A DNA stretch of 64,000 nt from Paenibacillus sp. FSL H8-0332 (GTDB lineage: Bacteria > Bacillota > Bacilli > Paenibacillales > Paenibacillaceae), in assembly GCF_037963835.1 (NCBI RefSeq), contig NZ_CP150145.1, positions 2,976,001 through 3,040,000 of the forward strand, written 5' to 3'. Below the pieces are notes generated by a model. The model did no database searches. It saw only the letters and a program-made list of their open reading frames with translations, and was not told the DNA's origin. Numbering within the stretch: the first letter of the stretch is position 1; every line of letters starts with the position of its first letter. The position numbers and the translations under genes are program-made. Below are positions 42,588 to 51,033 of this stretch, piece by piece.

Positions 42588-43340
42588 CATATGAAAAATT
42601 CATAATAGAACGACAAAAAATTGCCTCTATCTACAGCACAGAAGCGGAGACGATTATAGTTTCTGATATCCAAGCAGCATTGCTTGCAAAGAGAAAAATG
42701 ACCAGTATGGCGTCAGATTTAAAAGGGTGGAGTTAAAGCGCCACTAAGCCGAAGATTCGGTGTAACGGACTGAGCCCTTATTCCGGAAGAAAGTCCCCAC
42801 TAGAGCAAGTAGTAGACCCCATGGCCCTTAATCCGGGAAATCTCGCTTCTAAACTTGTATTAGCAGGACCATAAGGCCACTCGGTCCGTAAACTCACAAA
42901 AAGTGTTGTTTTCTTACATCTAACGTCTCTCCGGTCCGTTAAGGGCTTATCGGTTGCTGTGGTAATAAGCACCGAAAAGCCAATACAAACCACTGACAAC
43001 CTAATTTCATCATATGAAAAATTCACAATAGAAGGACTAAATAAACAACCGCTTCTATCCACAACACCACACAACCAAACTACATACGTACCTATCCCCT
43101 TAAAACAGGAAAAAGTGATTATTAACATCTTTACCCGGCAACGTAAATACCCAAATCCCCGAAATTTCACATTATCCGAACTCAAGCTTTATTACTAGCA
43201 GAGCTAGCAGACTATAATACTGTCGTAGAATTTTATTCTCAAATTACTTGTTGTGAAGGCTGGGAAATAGAGTTTATACTAGAGACATAGTTTAAATTTG
43301 CAATTCTCAAATAAACAAACATATAACTTCTTATATTTTA
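42588..43340. other. Repeat-rich gene-free region
   Basis: No credible gene is seen. It has two copies of TTTCATCATATGAAAAATTC (ending near 42601 and 43024) with similar flanks, and inverted GC-rich pieces (GGACTGAGCCCTTATTCCGG near 42770 and GGTCCGTTAAGGGCTTATCG near 42933). Its right end (43200-43300) holds the Ter-like sequences before rtp. Confidence 0.55.
43211..43300. promoter_or_regulatory. Ter-like sequences upstream of rtp
   Basis: At 43285-43295 ACATAGTTTAA equals the core of the B. subtilis Ter site read in reverse (ACTATGT on the other strand). At about 43211-43221 ACTATAATACT resembles ACTATGTACT in the opposite orientation. In B. subtilis two opposed Ter sites lie just upstream of rtp. 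Flanks here are diverged. Confidence 0.45.
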
Positions 43341-43366
43341 AATAAAACACCCCGGGAGGTGTCTTA

Positions 43367-43726
43367 ATGGCGTTTATGATTGCCCAGCGGGCGTTTATAA
43401 AGGTATACCTGATTACGATGGTGGAGCAGCACAAAGGGTACGGGTATCAGATGCTGGAGGATTTGCGGAGAGATTTCAAGCCCTATGGTTATGCTCCTCC
43501 CCAAAGTGAAATTTACCGCGCCCTGCATGAGCTGGTGCAGCAAGGGATACTTTACCGCACCAAGCAGCTCAAGGGGAGCGATCCGAAGGTAGATTTTCAG
43601 GAGATTGTCCTGTATCATTTCACTTCTGATGGAGAGGAGAAGGCCAAGCTGTATAAGAAGCAGGTAAAGGCTGACCTGGACCGTTGTCTTGGAATCCTTA
43701 ATAAGGCGGTAGCGGACAACTTCTGA
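43367..43726 (+). CDS. rtp: Replication terminator protein RTP homologue
   Basis: RTP is a winged-helix dimer that binds Ter sites and blocks the replicative helicase in one direction. The 119-residue product aligns with B. subtilis RTP along its length as I recall it: QRAFIKVYLITMVEQ, GYGYQMLEDLRRDFK, SEIYRALHELVQQGIL, EIVLYHF and a C-terminal dimer helix AKLYKKQVKADLDRC...KAVADNF. The winged helix also resembles PadR-like regulators, which is the main alternative. GGGAGGTG precedes the ATG. The gene stands alone behind Ter-like sequences. Confidence 0.85.
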   Translation: MAFMIAQRAFIKVYLITMVEQHKGYGYQMLEDLRRDFKPYGYAPPQSEIYRALHELVQQGILYRTKQLKGSDPKVDFQEIVLYHFTSDGEEKAKLYKKQVKADLDRCLGILNKAVADNF

Positions 43727-43832
43727 TGGGAGATCCACGAGCTGGCGGGCTCATGCATATCGATCTAGCTACGAGCCGGCGGACTCATCTATATCAGTCT
43801 ATCCGCGAACCTCGCAAGCTATGACTTGCCGC

Positions 43833-44396
43833 TCAGGAATCCTCTTCTTCAACATCCTGCCCTGGAGGGGTCACCGGCGAGCTTGCGCTGCCATAATCCT
43901 CCACGGCTTCCCAGGCACCGGCGTCATCGAACCTTCCGCTATGCTCCTGGCGTCCTTCGCCTGCACCGGCTGGTGGTGGCGTCATGACCTCTTCTTCCAC
44001 AGGGCGTGCGCCGGTGTCACGGCTGGTTGGCGCGTGCTCCACGGTATAGCGGGTGAAGGGGATCGCTTCAAGCCGCTCATAAGAAATCTCTTGCTTGCTG
44101 GCTTCGCAGATACCGTACGTTCCGTCCTCCACCCGCGCCAGAGCAGCCTCAATCTCCTTTAATTCTTCGGATAGTGAGGTATTGATGGACAGGTCGCGGC
44201 TCCGTTCGAAGGTCTCAGTTCCTGTATCGGCAGGATGGTTATCGACAGAAGAGAGCTCGCCCGTAGAGAGAATAAGGGAATCGCCAAGCAAGCTGTCTTC
44301 AGCCCCGTTGCTGGAGAAATGCTGCTCCAGTTCTGCCTTGCGCTCTTCCAGGGCTGCTCGGAGTGTATTCAATTGGTCTTTGGTTAAGTGGCTCAT
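43833..44396 (-). CDS. yteA: YteA family (DksA/TraR-like) protein
   Basis: The 187-residue protein resembles YteA, a sporulation-associated DksA/TraR homologue: N-terminal coiled coil (TLRAALEERKAELEQHF), then RSRDLSINTSLSEELKEIEAALARVEDGTYGICEASKQEISYERLEAIPFTRY in outline. The zinc-finger region keeps only one cysteine (YGIC) where CxxC pairs are expected, so it may not bind zinc. The C-terminal 60 residues are acidic and low complexity. GAAAGGAAG precedes the ATG. Confidence 0.85.
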   Translation of the reverse strand: MSHLTKDQLNTLRAALEERKAELEQHFSSNGAEDSLLGDSLILSTGELSSVDNHPADTGTETFERSRDLSINTSLSEELKEIEAALARVEDGTYGICEASKQEISYERLEAIPFTRYTVEHAPTSRDTGARPVEEEVMTPPPAGAGEGRQEHSGRFDDAGAWEAVEDYGSASSPVTPPGQDVEEEDS

Positions 44397-44585
44397 GTGG
44401 TCATCTTCCTTTCAGCTTAATTAGTAGTTATACTGTCGTAATCTTTCCTTACCCTATTGTTATAAAAGGCAATCAGTAGTCAATTCTATTGCTGAATTGT
44501 AACTTTAGTGATATTTTCAGGTTGCTTTCACCCTGTTATAATAATTACTGCCGGATGAATGCAGTAGACACTTGGAGGTTATGAA

Positions 44586-44981
44586 ATGGACGAACATATG
44601 AAACGGCGGCTGGATAAGCAAAGAAAGCTGTTCAGCCAGCTCGGCATTACCCTTGATGCACTTACAATTCATGAGAAGGAATTCGGGATGAAGCTTCGCG
44701 GATATGACGCCGAAGAGGTGGATACTTTTCTGGACAGCGTAATTAAGGATTATGAACGGTTCTATGCTACCATAGCGGATCTGATGGATAAGTGGCAGGA
44801 GCAGCAGATTGAGATGAAAGAGCTGAAGGCAGAGGTCAAGACAGCAGCCACTCCGGCCCCGGTTCCGATTATTAAGGGGATTGATCCGCAGGACCTGGAG
44901 GATATTATCATCAAGCTGGAAGCCAATGTGCGTCAGCTCAAGGACAGATTGCCATTGTCCCGCACGGAGGGGTATTTGTAA
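44586..44981 (+). CDS. DivIVA/GpsB-like cell division protein
   Basis: The 131-residue protein has the DivIVA N-terminal membrane-targeting domain: LTIHEKEFGMKLRGYDAEEVDTFLDSVIKDYERFY (about residues 26-60), followed by coiled coil, a Pro/Ala linker (AATPAPVPIIKG) and a short C-terminal helix (LEDIIIKLEANVRQLKDRL). The short length and C-terminal helix fit GpsB, which shuttles between division site and pole and regulates penicillin-binding proteins. An N-terminal extension of about 25 residues is unusual. Site TTGGAGG precedes the ATG. Confidence 0.82.
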   Translation: MDEHMKRRLDKQRKLFSQLGITLDALTIHEKEFGMKLRGYDAEEVDTFLDSVIKDYERFYATIADLMDKWQEQQIEMKELKAEVKTAATPAPVPIIKGIDPQDLEDIIIKLEANVRQLKDRLPLSRTEGYL

Positions 44982-45050
44982 GACATGTACAGCTACAGCA
45001 TAAGAGAACAATATGCAGCGTAAGAATAACTCTGGACGGGGGTTGGACCA

Positions 45051-47789
45051 TTGCCGGAGAAGCATGCGTGGAGCTTGAAGATCCGCGGCAAAATCGCACT
45101 TGGCTATGTCATCATATTATTAATGTTAGGTCTATTTCTGATTATAGTCTCTGGCCGGATTAACAGCCTGGAGAAAGAAACCGTGTTCTTGAGCGATCAT
45201 GATATAGAAGTTCATGAACTTACATATCAAATTGAGAAAAATGTACTTGATATGGAGACCGGACAGCGGGGGTACGTCCTTACCGATGATGAGTCCTATC
45301 TGGTACCGTATAATGACGGGCTGGTGCAGTGGAGGATTAATGCAGCGAAGCTGAATAATCTCATTGCCGATAACCCGAAGCAGGTACGGAATCTGGACAC
45401 GATTACGGATAATATCGAGAAGTGGGTCGATGTAGCCGGGCAGCATGTGGTTGAGCTGAAGAAGAATGGCAATACGGAGGCAGTCAACGCTTTTTTTCGC
45501 AATGATACGGGGAAAAATCTCGTCGACACGATCCGCTCCCAATCCGACTACTTCCGTGACATCGAACGTACGCTCACGAACGACCGGATCAGCAATCTGA
45601 AGGATAGCAATCATAAGCTGCTGATCACGATGTACATATTGTGGGGATTGGTGGTCCTACTTGCGCTGCTCATCACTTATCTGCTCTCGGCCAGCATTGT
45701 GAATCCTCTGCACAGCGTCATACAGGCCATTAACAGTATTGCCTCCGGCGGTAACCGCTCGGAGCGGATCAAGGTGAAGACTCTGGATGAAATCTATGAT
45801 TTGGGTGAAGCGACGAACGGGCTGCTGGATAATGTGCAGCGGGAGCAGTGGATGAGCGAACAGCTCACCTCGATGTCGATAGCCCTGCAAGAGACCGTTG
45901 ATATGCCTTCACTGTGCAGAATTTTTGTCAGCCGGTTGTCGGTTATGCTGGAAATGCAGTATGCCACTATATACGTCGTGAATAACGAGGAACTGTTCGA
46001 GCGCATCTATTCCTATGCAGGCGCAGAGAATAAGGAAGAACGCATCGGGCCGGAGTTGATTCAGCCGGGAGTAGGCCTGGCAGGTCAATGTGCGCTGGAT
46101 CAGCGGATGAATGTGATCGAGCAATTACCCGAGGATTATATCTATATAAGCTCTGCTCTGGGCAGAACGGCGCCGAGGTTCGCTGTGATCGCTCCGATTA
46201 TTTTTGAGAACAAGACCGTTGCTGTACTGGAGATTGCTGCGCTGACCCGTTGGGCGCCTTACCATTTCGAGCTGTTGAAGGAATTGCTGGACATGATGGG
46301 TGTTACCGTGAATTCGGTGAAGACCCGGATGGAGATCCAGAGGCTTCTGCATGAATCGCAGGTGATGAACGAAGAGCTTCAGGTTCAATCCGAAGAGCTG
46401 CAGACCCAGTCCGAGGAGATGCAGATGCAGACGGAGGAGCTTCAGAGCCAGACCAGCGAGCTGCTAACCGTGAACAAGGAGCTTGAGAACCAGAAATATG
46501 TAGCCGAGAATGCAGCGATCGAGCTGGAGCGGTACAATGAACAGCTGGAGCAGAGCTCGCGCTACAAGTCTGAATTCCTGGCCAATATGTCGCATGAGCT
46601 GCGGACACCACTGAACAGTATGCTGATTCTCTCACAGCTGCTGACGGAGAACCGCAATCATACGTTAACCGAGGAAGAACTGGGCTATGCCTCTGTCATT
46701 TACAATTCCGGCAGCGATCTGCTTAGTATGATTAACGATATTCTGGATCTCTCCAAGGTGGAAGCCGGCAAGATGCTGGTGGAAATGGATGCCGTCAATC
46801 TCACCGAGCTGCCTTCGCTGTTGCAGGGCTATTTCGGCAAGCTTGCAGAAGCGCAACATGTGGAGTTTAACGTAACCCTGAACCCGGAGGTTCCGGATCT
46901 GTTCTTCACCGATGAGATGCGCCTGCATCAGATTCTGCGGAATCTGCTGTCCAATGCCTTCAAATTCACTGAGCAGGGCGCTGTAACCGTGAAGATTACC
47001 AAGCTGGCGGCATATTCGGATCAGAGTTACATAACAGAAGGGCCGGTGCTGGCCTTTGCTGTCCAGGATACCGGAATCGGCATCTCTGAAGAGAATCGTG
47101 AGCTGATCTTCGAGGCCTTCCGCCAGGTGGACGGAACGACTGCCCGCAAATTCGGGGGAACCGGTCTGGGCTTATCCATCTCCCAGCAATTGGCTCAGCT
47201 ACTGGGCGGGCATATCAGCCTGAAGAGCGAAGAGGGGAAGGGCAGTACATTCACCTTGTATCTCCCATGCCGTGAACTGGACAGTGAAGAAGAACCGTTC
47301 CATCCGGATCCGGCGGATCTGGCTCAGACTGCAGCCGGGTCGGAGCACTCCAGAACCGTTCATGATACAGGGCAGCCGGGTAATAGCGGGGACTCCCTGT
47401 TCGAGAAAGAATACACCCTTCTGCAAGGCAGAACTGTCCTGATTGTGGATGATGATATGCGCAATATTTATGCCTTGCAGAAGGGTCTGGAGCCTTACGG
47501 AATGATCATCATGACCGCTCAGACGGGTTATGAATGTCTTCAAGTGGTTAGAGAGCAGCCGGAGGTGGATATCGTACTCCTGGATATTATGATGCCGGTT
47601 CTGGATGGCTACGATACCCTGTCCATTATCCGTGAGGAAATGCATCTTATCGACCTTCCAATCATAGCGATCTCCGCCAGGACGATGAAGGAAGACCGTG
47701 AACGGTGCCTGTCCGCCGGGGCCACTGATTTCATCAGCAAGCCGGTATTGATGCAGGACGTCATTACACGAATGTGCAGGTACATTTGA
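45051..47789 (+). CDS. Hybrid histidine kinase (CHASE3-HAMP-GAF-HisKA-HATPase-REC)
   Basis: The 912-residue membrane kinase has a transmembrane segment (about residues 17-34), a CHASE3-like sensor with DMETGQRGYVLTDDESYL, a second membrane segment (about 193-215), HAMP, GAF (about 285-420) and a coiled coil with EELQ/SEE repeats. HisKA follows with phosphorylated His 515 in MSHELRTPLN, then HATPase (DTGIGISEENRELIFEAF, GTGLGLSIS) and a receiver with Asp 845 in LLDIMMP. No separate response regulator lies beside it, so output may go through a phosphotransfer protein elsewhere. TTG start behind GGGGG. Confidence 0.92.
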   Translation: MPEKHAWSLKIRGKIALGYVIILLMLGLFLIIVSGRINSLEKETVFLSDHDIEVHELTYQIEKNVLDMETGQRGYVLTDDESYLVPYNDGLVQWRINAAKLNNLIADNPKQVRNLDTITDNIEKWVDVAGQHVVELKKNGNTEAVNAFFRNDTGKNLVDTIRSQSDYFRDIERTLTNDRISNLKDSNHKLLITMYILWGLVVLLALLITYLLSASIVNPLHSVIQAINSIASGGNRSERIKVKTLDEIYDLGEATNGLLDNVQREQWMSEQLTSMSIALQETVDMPSLCRIFVSRLSVMLEMQYATIYVVNNEELFERIYSYAGAENKEERIGPELIQPGVGLAGQCALDQRMNVIEQLPEDYIYISSALGRTAPRFAVIAPIIFENKTVAVLEIAALTRWAPYHFELLKELLDMMGVTVNSVKTRMEIQRLLHESQVMNEELQVQSEELQTQSEEMQMQTEELQSQTSELLTVNKELENQKYVAENAAIELERYNEQLEQSSRYKSEFLANMSHELRTPLNSMLILSQLLTENRNHTLTEEELGYASVIYNSGSDLLSMINDILDLSKVEAGKMLVEMDAVNLTELPSLLQGYFGKLAEAQHVEFNVTLNPEVPDLFFTDEMRLHQILRNLLSNAFKFTEQGAVTVKITKLAAYSDQSYITEGPVLAFAVQDTGIGISEENRELIFEAFRQVDGTTARKFGGTGLGLSISQQLAQLLGGHISLKSEEGKGSTFTLYLPCRELDSEEEPFHPDPADLAQTAAGSEHSRTVHDTGQPGNSGDSLFEKEYTLLQGRTVLIVDDDMRNIYALQKGLEPYGMIIMTAQTGYECLQVVREQPEVDIVLLDIMMPVLDGYDTLSIIREEMHLIDLPIIAISARTMKEDRERCLSAGATDFISKPVLMQDVITRMCRYI

Positions 47790-47805
47790 CTTTTTCAAAA
47801 ACCCA

Positions 47806-47835
47806 TTGACGAGTATACAAGGTATGATTTATGAT
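47806..47835 (+). promoter_or_regulatory. Sigma-A promoter of the glcT leader
   Basis: TTGACG (47806-47811), 18 bp and TATGAT (47830-47835), about 30 bp before the antiterminator element. Confidence 0.7.
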
Positions 47836-47864
47836 GGGTTCATAAATGATCATTTATATGTAGT

Positions 47865-47936
47865 GGCGTGTTACCTTAACAGGGCATGAGCCAAGATTCG
47901 TACTCAATACATTGAGTCCAGTCTTGGCTCTTTTTT
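47865..47936 (+). promoter_or_regulatory. RAT antiterminator and overlapping terminator
   Basis: GGCGTGTTACCTTAACAGGG followed by CATGAG (47865-47890) matches the B. subtilis ptsG RAT form (CGTGTTAC...CAGGCATGAG). It overlaps the left arm of a terminator: GAGCCAAGA (47888-47896) with TCTTGGCTC (47922-47930), an inner ACTCAAT/ATTGAGT stem, and six T. GlcT bound to the RAT would prevent the terminator and allow read-through into glcT and the PTS genes. Confidence 0.85.
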
Positions 47937-47975
47937 GTGCAAAAAATCAGGCAATGGGCGGAAAGGAGGGGGAAC

Positions 47976-48842
47976 TTGGCGAGGGACACTGAACAATTTC
48001 AGGTGCTGCGGGTGATTGGGAATAATGTCGTCATGGTAGAGGGCGGCAAAAAGAGCAAGGAATATGTAATTATCGGCAAGGGCATCGGATTTGCGCTTAA
48101 GGACACAGGTGTTATTGATTCGGATGATCCCCGGATTGAAAAGCTGTTTCGGCTGGAGGACCGGGAGGAATGGAGTCAGTATCAGATTCTGCTGGAGGAC
48201 ATTGATCCCAAAGTCATGAGAATCACGGATGAGATTATTTCAGATATCGCCCGTGAGTTTCCCGGCAAGTTAAACGACAAGATCTATTTGGCGCTCCCCA
48301 GCCACATCCAATTCACCATTTTCCGCTTGCGCAGCGGGATGGACATTGTGAATCCATTCCTGGAAGAGACCCGGATGACATTTCCTAAGGAATTTGAGAT
48401 CGCTTCCAAGGCGGCCGGAAAGATCAGCGAAGGCTTTGAAGTGCAGATTCCAGAAGACGAGGTCGGATTCCTTACTTATCATGTATATTCTGCAGTCAGC
48501 AATGTGCCGGTGGGCCAGCTTGTGAAGGCTTCCAACATTGTCAGCGAGCTGATGGAGATGATCCGCAGTGAACGCAAGATCCGCTTTGAGCAAGGCAGTA
48601 TGAATCATGTCCGGCTGATGGTCCATTTGAGATTCTCGATTGAACGGATTCTGCAGGGTTCGCTCATCGACAATCCTTTTGTGAAGCATATCAAGAAGGA
48701 ATACAAGGATGAATACAAGCTCGCTCAGAGAATGGGCAAAGTCATGCAGGGCAAGCTCAGTGTAGACGTTCCCGAAGAAGAAATCTGCTTCCTGGCTATG
48801 CATCTGCACCGGCTGTTCCAGACGATAGAGAAGAATAAATAG
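47976..48842 (+). CDS. glcT: BglG-family antiterminator GlcT
   Basis: GlcT binds the RAT RNA in the leader and prevents termination when glucose is transported. The 288-residue protein has an N-terminal RNA-binding CAT domain (VLRVIGNNVVMVE...EYVIIGKGIGF, about residues 8-55) and two PRD domains (about 70-165 and 180-285) with conserved His in LPSHIQF, YHVYSAV, VHLRFSIERI and CFLAMHLHRLF. TTG 47976 follows GGAGGGGG. In B. subtilis glcT has no RAT itself; here the RAT precedes glcT, implying self-activation. Confidence 0.92.
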   Translation: MARDTEQFQVLRVIGNNVVMVEGGKKSKEYVIIGKGIGFALKDTGVIDSDDPRIEKLFRLEDREEWSQYQILLEDIDPKVMRITDEIISDIAREFPGKLNDKIYLALPSHIQFTIFRLRSGMDIVNPFLEETRMTFPKEFEIASKAAGKISEGFEVQIPEDEVGFLTYHVYSAVSNVPVGQLVKASNIVSELMEMIRSERKIRFEQGSMNHVRLMVHLRFSIERILQGSLIDNPFVKHIKKEYKDEYKLAQRMGKVMQGKLSVDVPEEEICFLAMHLHRLFQTIEKNK

Positions 48843-48863
48843 CAGCGGCAAGGAGTGACTTTT

Positions 48864-49379
48864 ATGTTTTCGAGATGGAAAGCTAAAAAAGAAGAGAAAC
48901 CTACTGAGGCGGTAACCCGCCTGGAGATATACGCTCCGGTCAGCGGACAGTCCGTACCGTTAACGGAAGTGCCGGATGAGACCTTTGCCGGTGGGCATAT
49001 GGGCCAGGGCATTGCCATAGAACCTATAGAGGGACGGTTAACCGCCCCTTTTGACGGGAAGATCGCCCATGTGGTCAAAACCAATCACGCTCTAATCCTG
49101 GAGCATCCCTCCGGTCTGCAGCTGCTGATGCACATTGGAATTGATACGGTCAGCCTTAAGGGGAACGGGTTCATCAGCCATATCGCTTCTGGAGATGAAG
49201 TCAAAGCAGGCCAGACGCTGATCGAGTTCGACCTGGAGATGATCCGGAGCGCGGGTTACCGGACGATCACCCCGGTTATTGTAACCGGCAGCGGGGAGGA
49301 CCTCCCGGAAGTGAATTGCCATTACGGGGCGGTTAGCGCCGGGCAGAGCAGTATTCTTACGGTGGCTTTACAGCAATAA
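48864..49379 (+). CDS. PTS glucose-type EIIA component
   Basis: A 171-residue stand-alone EIIA of the glucose family (Crr-like). The phosphorylated His 90 lies in LLMHIGIDTVSLKG; the N-terminal APVSGQSVPLTEVPDETFAGGHMGQGIAI and C-terminal EVNCHYGAVSAGQ are characteristic. ATG 48864 follows AAGGAG. It lies 21 bp after glcT and 43 bp before the EIICB gene, so phosphate should pass HPr to EIIA to EIIB within one operon. In B. subtilis the A domain is fused to PtsG. Confidence 0.93.
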   Translation: MFSRWKAKKEEKPTEAVTRLEIYAPVSGQSVPLTEVPDETFAGGHMGQGIAIEPIEGRLTAPFDGKIAHVVKTNHALILEHPSGLQLLMHIGIDTVSLKGNGFISHIASGDEVKAGQTLIEFDLEMIRSAGYRTITPVIVTGSGEDLPEVNCHYGAVSAGQSSILTVALQQ

Positions 49380-49422
49380 AGCATACATGTACTTAATATG
49401 AAACCAGGGGGATGATTTCATT

Positions 49423-50877
49423 ATGTTGGCTTTTCTACAGAAGTTAGGGAAATCTCTGATGCTTCCAGTCGCAACTTTACCGGCGGCAGCGATTCTGCAA
49501 GGGTTTGGACTTATTAATTATGAGAAGGATTTCCATCTGGGCAGTACCGTAGGCGGATTCCTCAACCAGTATGTGGCTCCTTTTCTGAATGCGGGTGCGG
49601 GCGCTATATTCGGCAATCTGGCGCTGATTTTTGCAATTGGGGTGGCGATCGGGTTTGCCGGAGATGCGGTTGCCGCGCTGTCTGCGCTCATTGCTTATCA
49701 GGTGCTGGACAGTATTCTTAAGGTCCTGCCAGCTCAAATGCCGTTCATCGCCGATGATGTGAAGCTGAATATGGGCGTGCTGGGCGGGATTTTTGCCGGA
49801 GCCTGGGCTGCTTACCTGTACAAGAAATATCATAATATCAAAATGCCTGACTGGCTCGGCTTCTTCGCAGGTAAACGGTTCGTACCTATCATTACGGCCA
49901 TAACCACCATGATTCTCGCAGTGCTGTTTGGGATGATCTGGAGCCCGATTCAGGATGTGATCAGTGATTTCGGTACCTGGGTTGTCGGTCTCGGAGGTGC
50001 AGGGGCATTTGTATTCGGGACGGCTAACCGTCTGCTGCTCCCGTTCGGCCTGCATCATGTAATCAACGCTATCGCCTGGTTCCAGTTGGGAGATTTCACG
50101 AACGCTGCAGGGGATGTTGTTCACGGTGATCTGACGCGCTTCTTTGCCGGAGATAAGACCGCAGGAATGTTCATGACAGGCTTCTTCCCGATTATGATGT
50201 TCGCTATGCCGGGGGCAGCCCTGGCGTTCATTCATACAGCCAAACCGGAGAAACGCAAAATGGTCGCATCCATCTTCATCGGCTCGGCGATTGCTTCCTT
50301 CCTGACAGGGATCACGGAGCCGCTGGAGTTCTCCTTCATGTTCCTCGCACCGCTGCTGTATCTGGTTCACGCTTTGCTTACCGGTTTTGCCGGATTCCTA
50401 ATGTATGTGCTGGATGTGAAGCTAGGGTTCGGATTCTCTGCGGGACTCATTGACTACCTGCTTAATATGAAGCTCTCCACCAACGCGTGGGTGCTGATTC
50501 CGGTCGGGCTTGGTTTCTTCGTCCTATACTATGTGCTGTTCCGGTTCATCATCGTCAAGTTCAACCTCAAAACTCCCGGACGCGAGGATGAGACGGAAGA
50601 GGACCTGATTGATCTGTCCAAGAGCGGTACAGCCGTGTCGTCCTCTTCCAGAGCTGCCAAGATCCTGGAGAACATCGGTGGTTCTGCGAACATCCGCAGC
50701 ATCGATGCCTGTATCACCCGCTTGCGCCTTAACGTGAATGATGACAAGGCGGTTAAGGATTCCGCGCTTAAGCAGCTTGGCGCTTCCGGTGTCATGCGGC
50801 TTGGGCAGGGCGCCGTACAGATTGTGTTTGGACCGCAGTCCGAGCAGCTCAAGGATGATATCAAGAAGCTGATGTAG
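49423..50877 (+). CDS. ptsG: PTS glucose transporter EIICB
   Basis: The 484-residue protein has an EIIC membrane domain (about residues 1-380; MLPVATLPAAAILQGFGL, LPFGLHHVINA and GITEPLEFSF are family motifs) and a C-terminal EIIB domain with phospho-Cys 430 in DACITRLRLNV. It imports and phosphorylates glucose or a related sugar such as N-acetylglucosamine; the glcT context favours glucose. The ATG has an AGGGGGATGA site. A terminator follows. Confidence 0.92.
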   Translation: MLAFLQKLGKSLMLPVATLPAAAILQGFGLINYEKDFHLGSTVGGFLNQYVAPFLNAGAGAIFGNLALIFAIGVAIGFAGDAVAALSALIAYQVLDSILKVLPAQMPFIADDVKLNMGVLGGIFAGAWAAYLYKKYHNIKMPDWLGFFAGKRFVPIITAITTMILAVLFGMIWSPIQDVISDFGTWVVGLGGAGAFVFGTANRLLLPFGLHHVINAIAWFQLGDFTNAAGDVVHGDLTRFFAGDKTAGMFMTGFFPIMMFAMPGAALAFIHTAKPEKRKMVASIFIGSAIASFLTGITEPLEFSFMFLAPLLYLVHALLTGFAGFLMYVLDVKLGFGFSAGLIDYLLNMKLSTNAWVLIPVGLGFFVLYYVLFRFIIVKFNLKTPGREDETEEDLIDLSKSGTAVSSSSRAAKILENIGGSANIRSIDACITRLRLNVNDDKAVKDSALKQLGASGVMRLGQGAVQIVFGPQSEQLKDDIKKLM

Positions 50878-50915
50878 CTTGAAGCTTATCAGCACAGCAG
50901 AATAGCTTTTCCTGG

Positions 50916-50946
50916 CAGGCATCCTTCATGGGATGTCTGTTTTTTT
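50916..50946 (+). terminator. Intrinsic terminator of the PTS operon
   Basis: CAGGCATCC (50916-50924) pairs with GGATGTCTG (50931-50939), followed by seven T. Confidence 0.9.
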
Positions 50947-51033
50947 GGAATTTTACTGGTTTGCGGTTTGAACGGGGGCCCTAAGGGTTAAAAAACTAAA
51001 AATCCGTTTGTTTTGCGAAAGGATGGGGTATAG

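Noticed and set aside
42778..43185. 135-residue minus-strand ORF
   Set aside because: It spans inverted repeat pieces and a copy of the CATATGAAAAATTC motif, has odd composition and no ribosome site.
43367..43726. Ordinary PadR regulator
   Set aside because: The full-length match to RTP, including the C-terminal dimer helix, is closer than to PadR, though a shared fold keeps this as an alternative.
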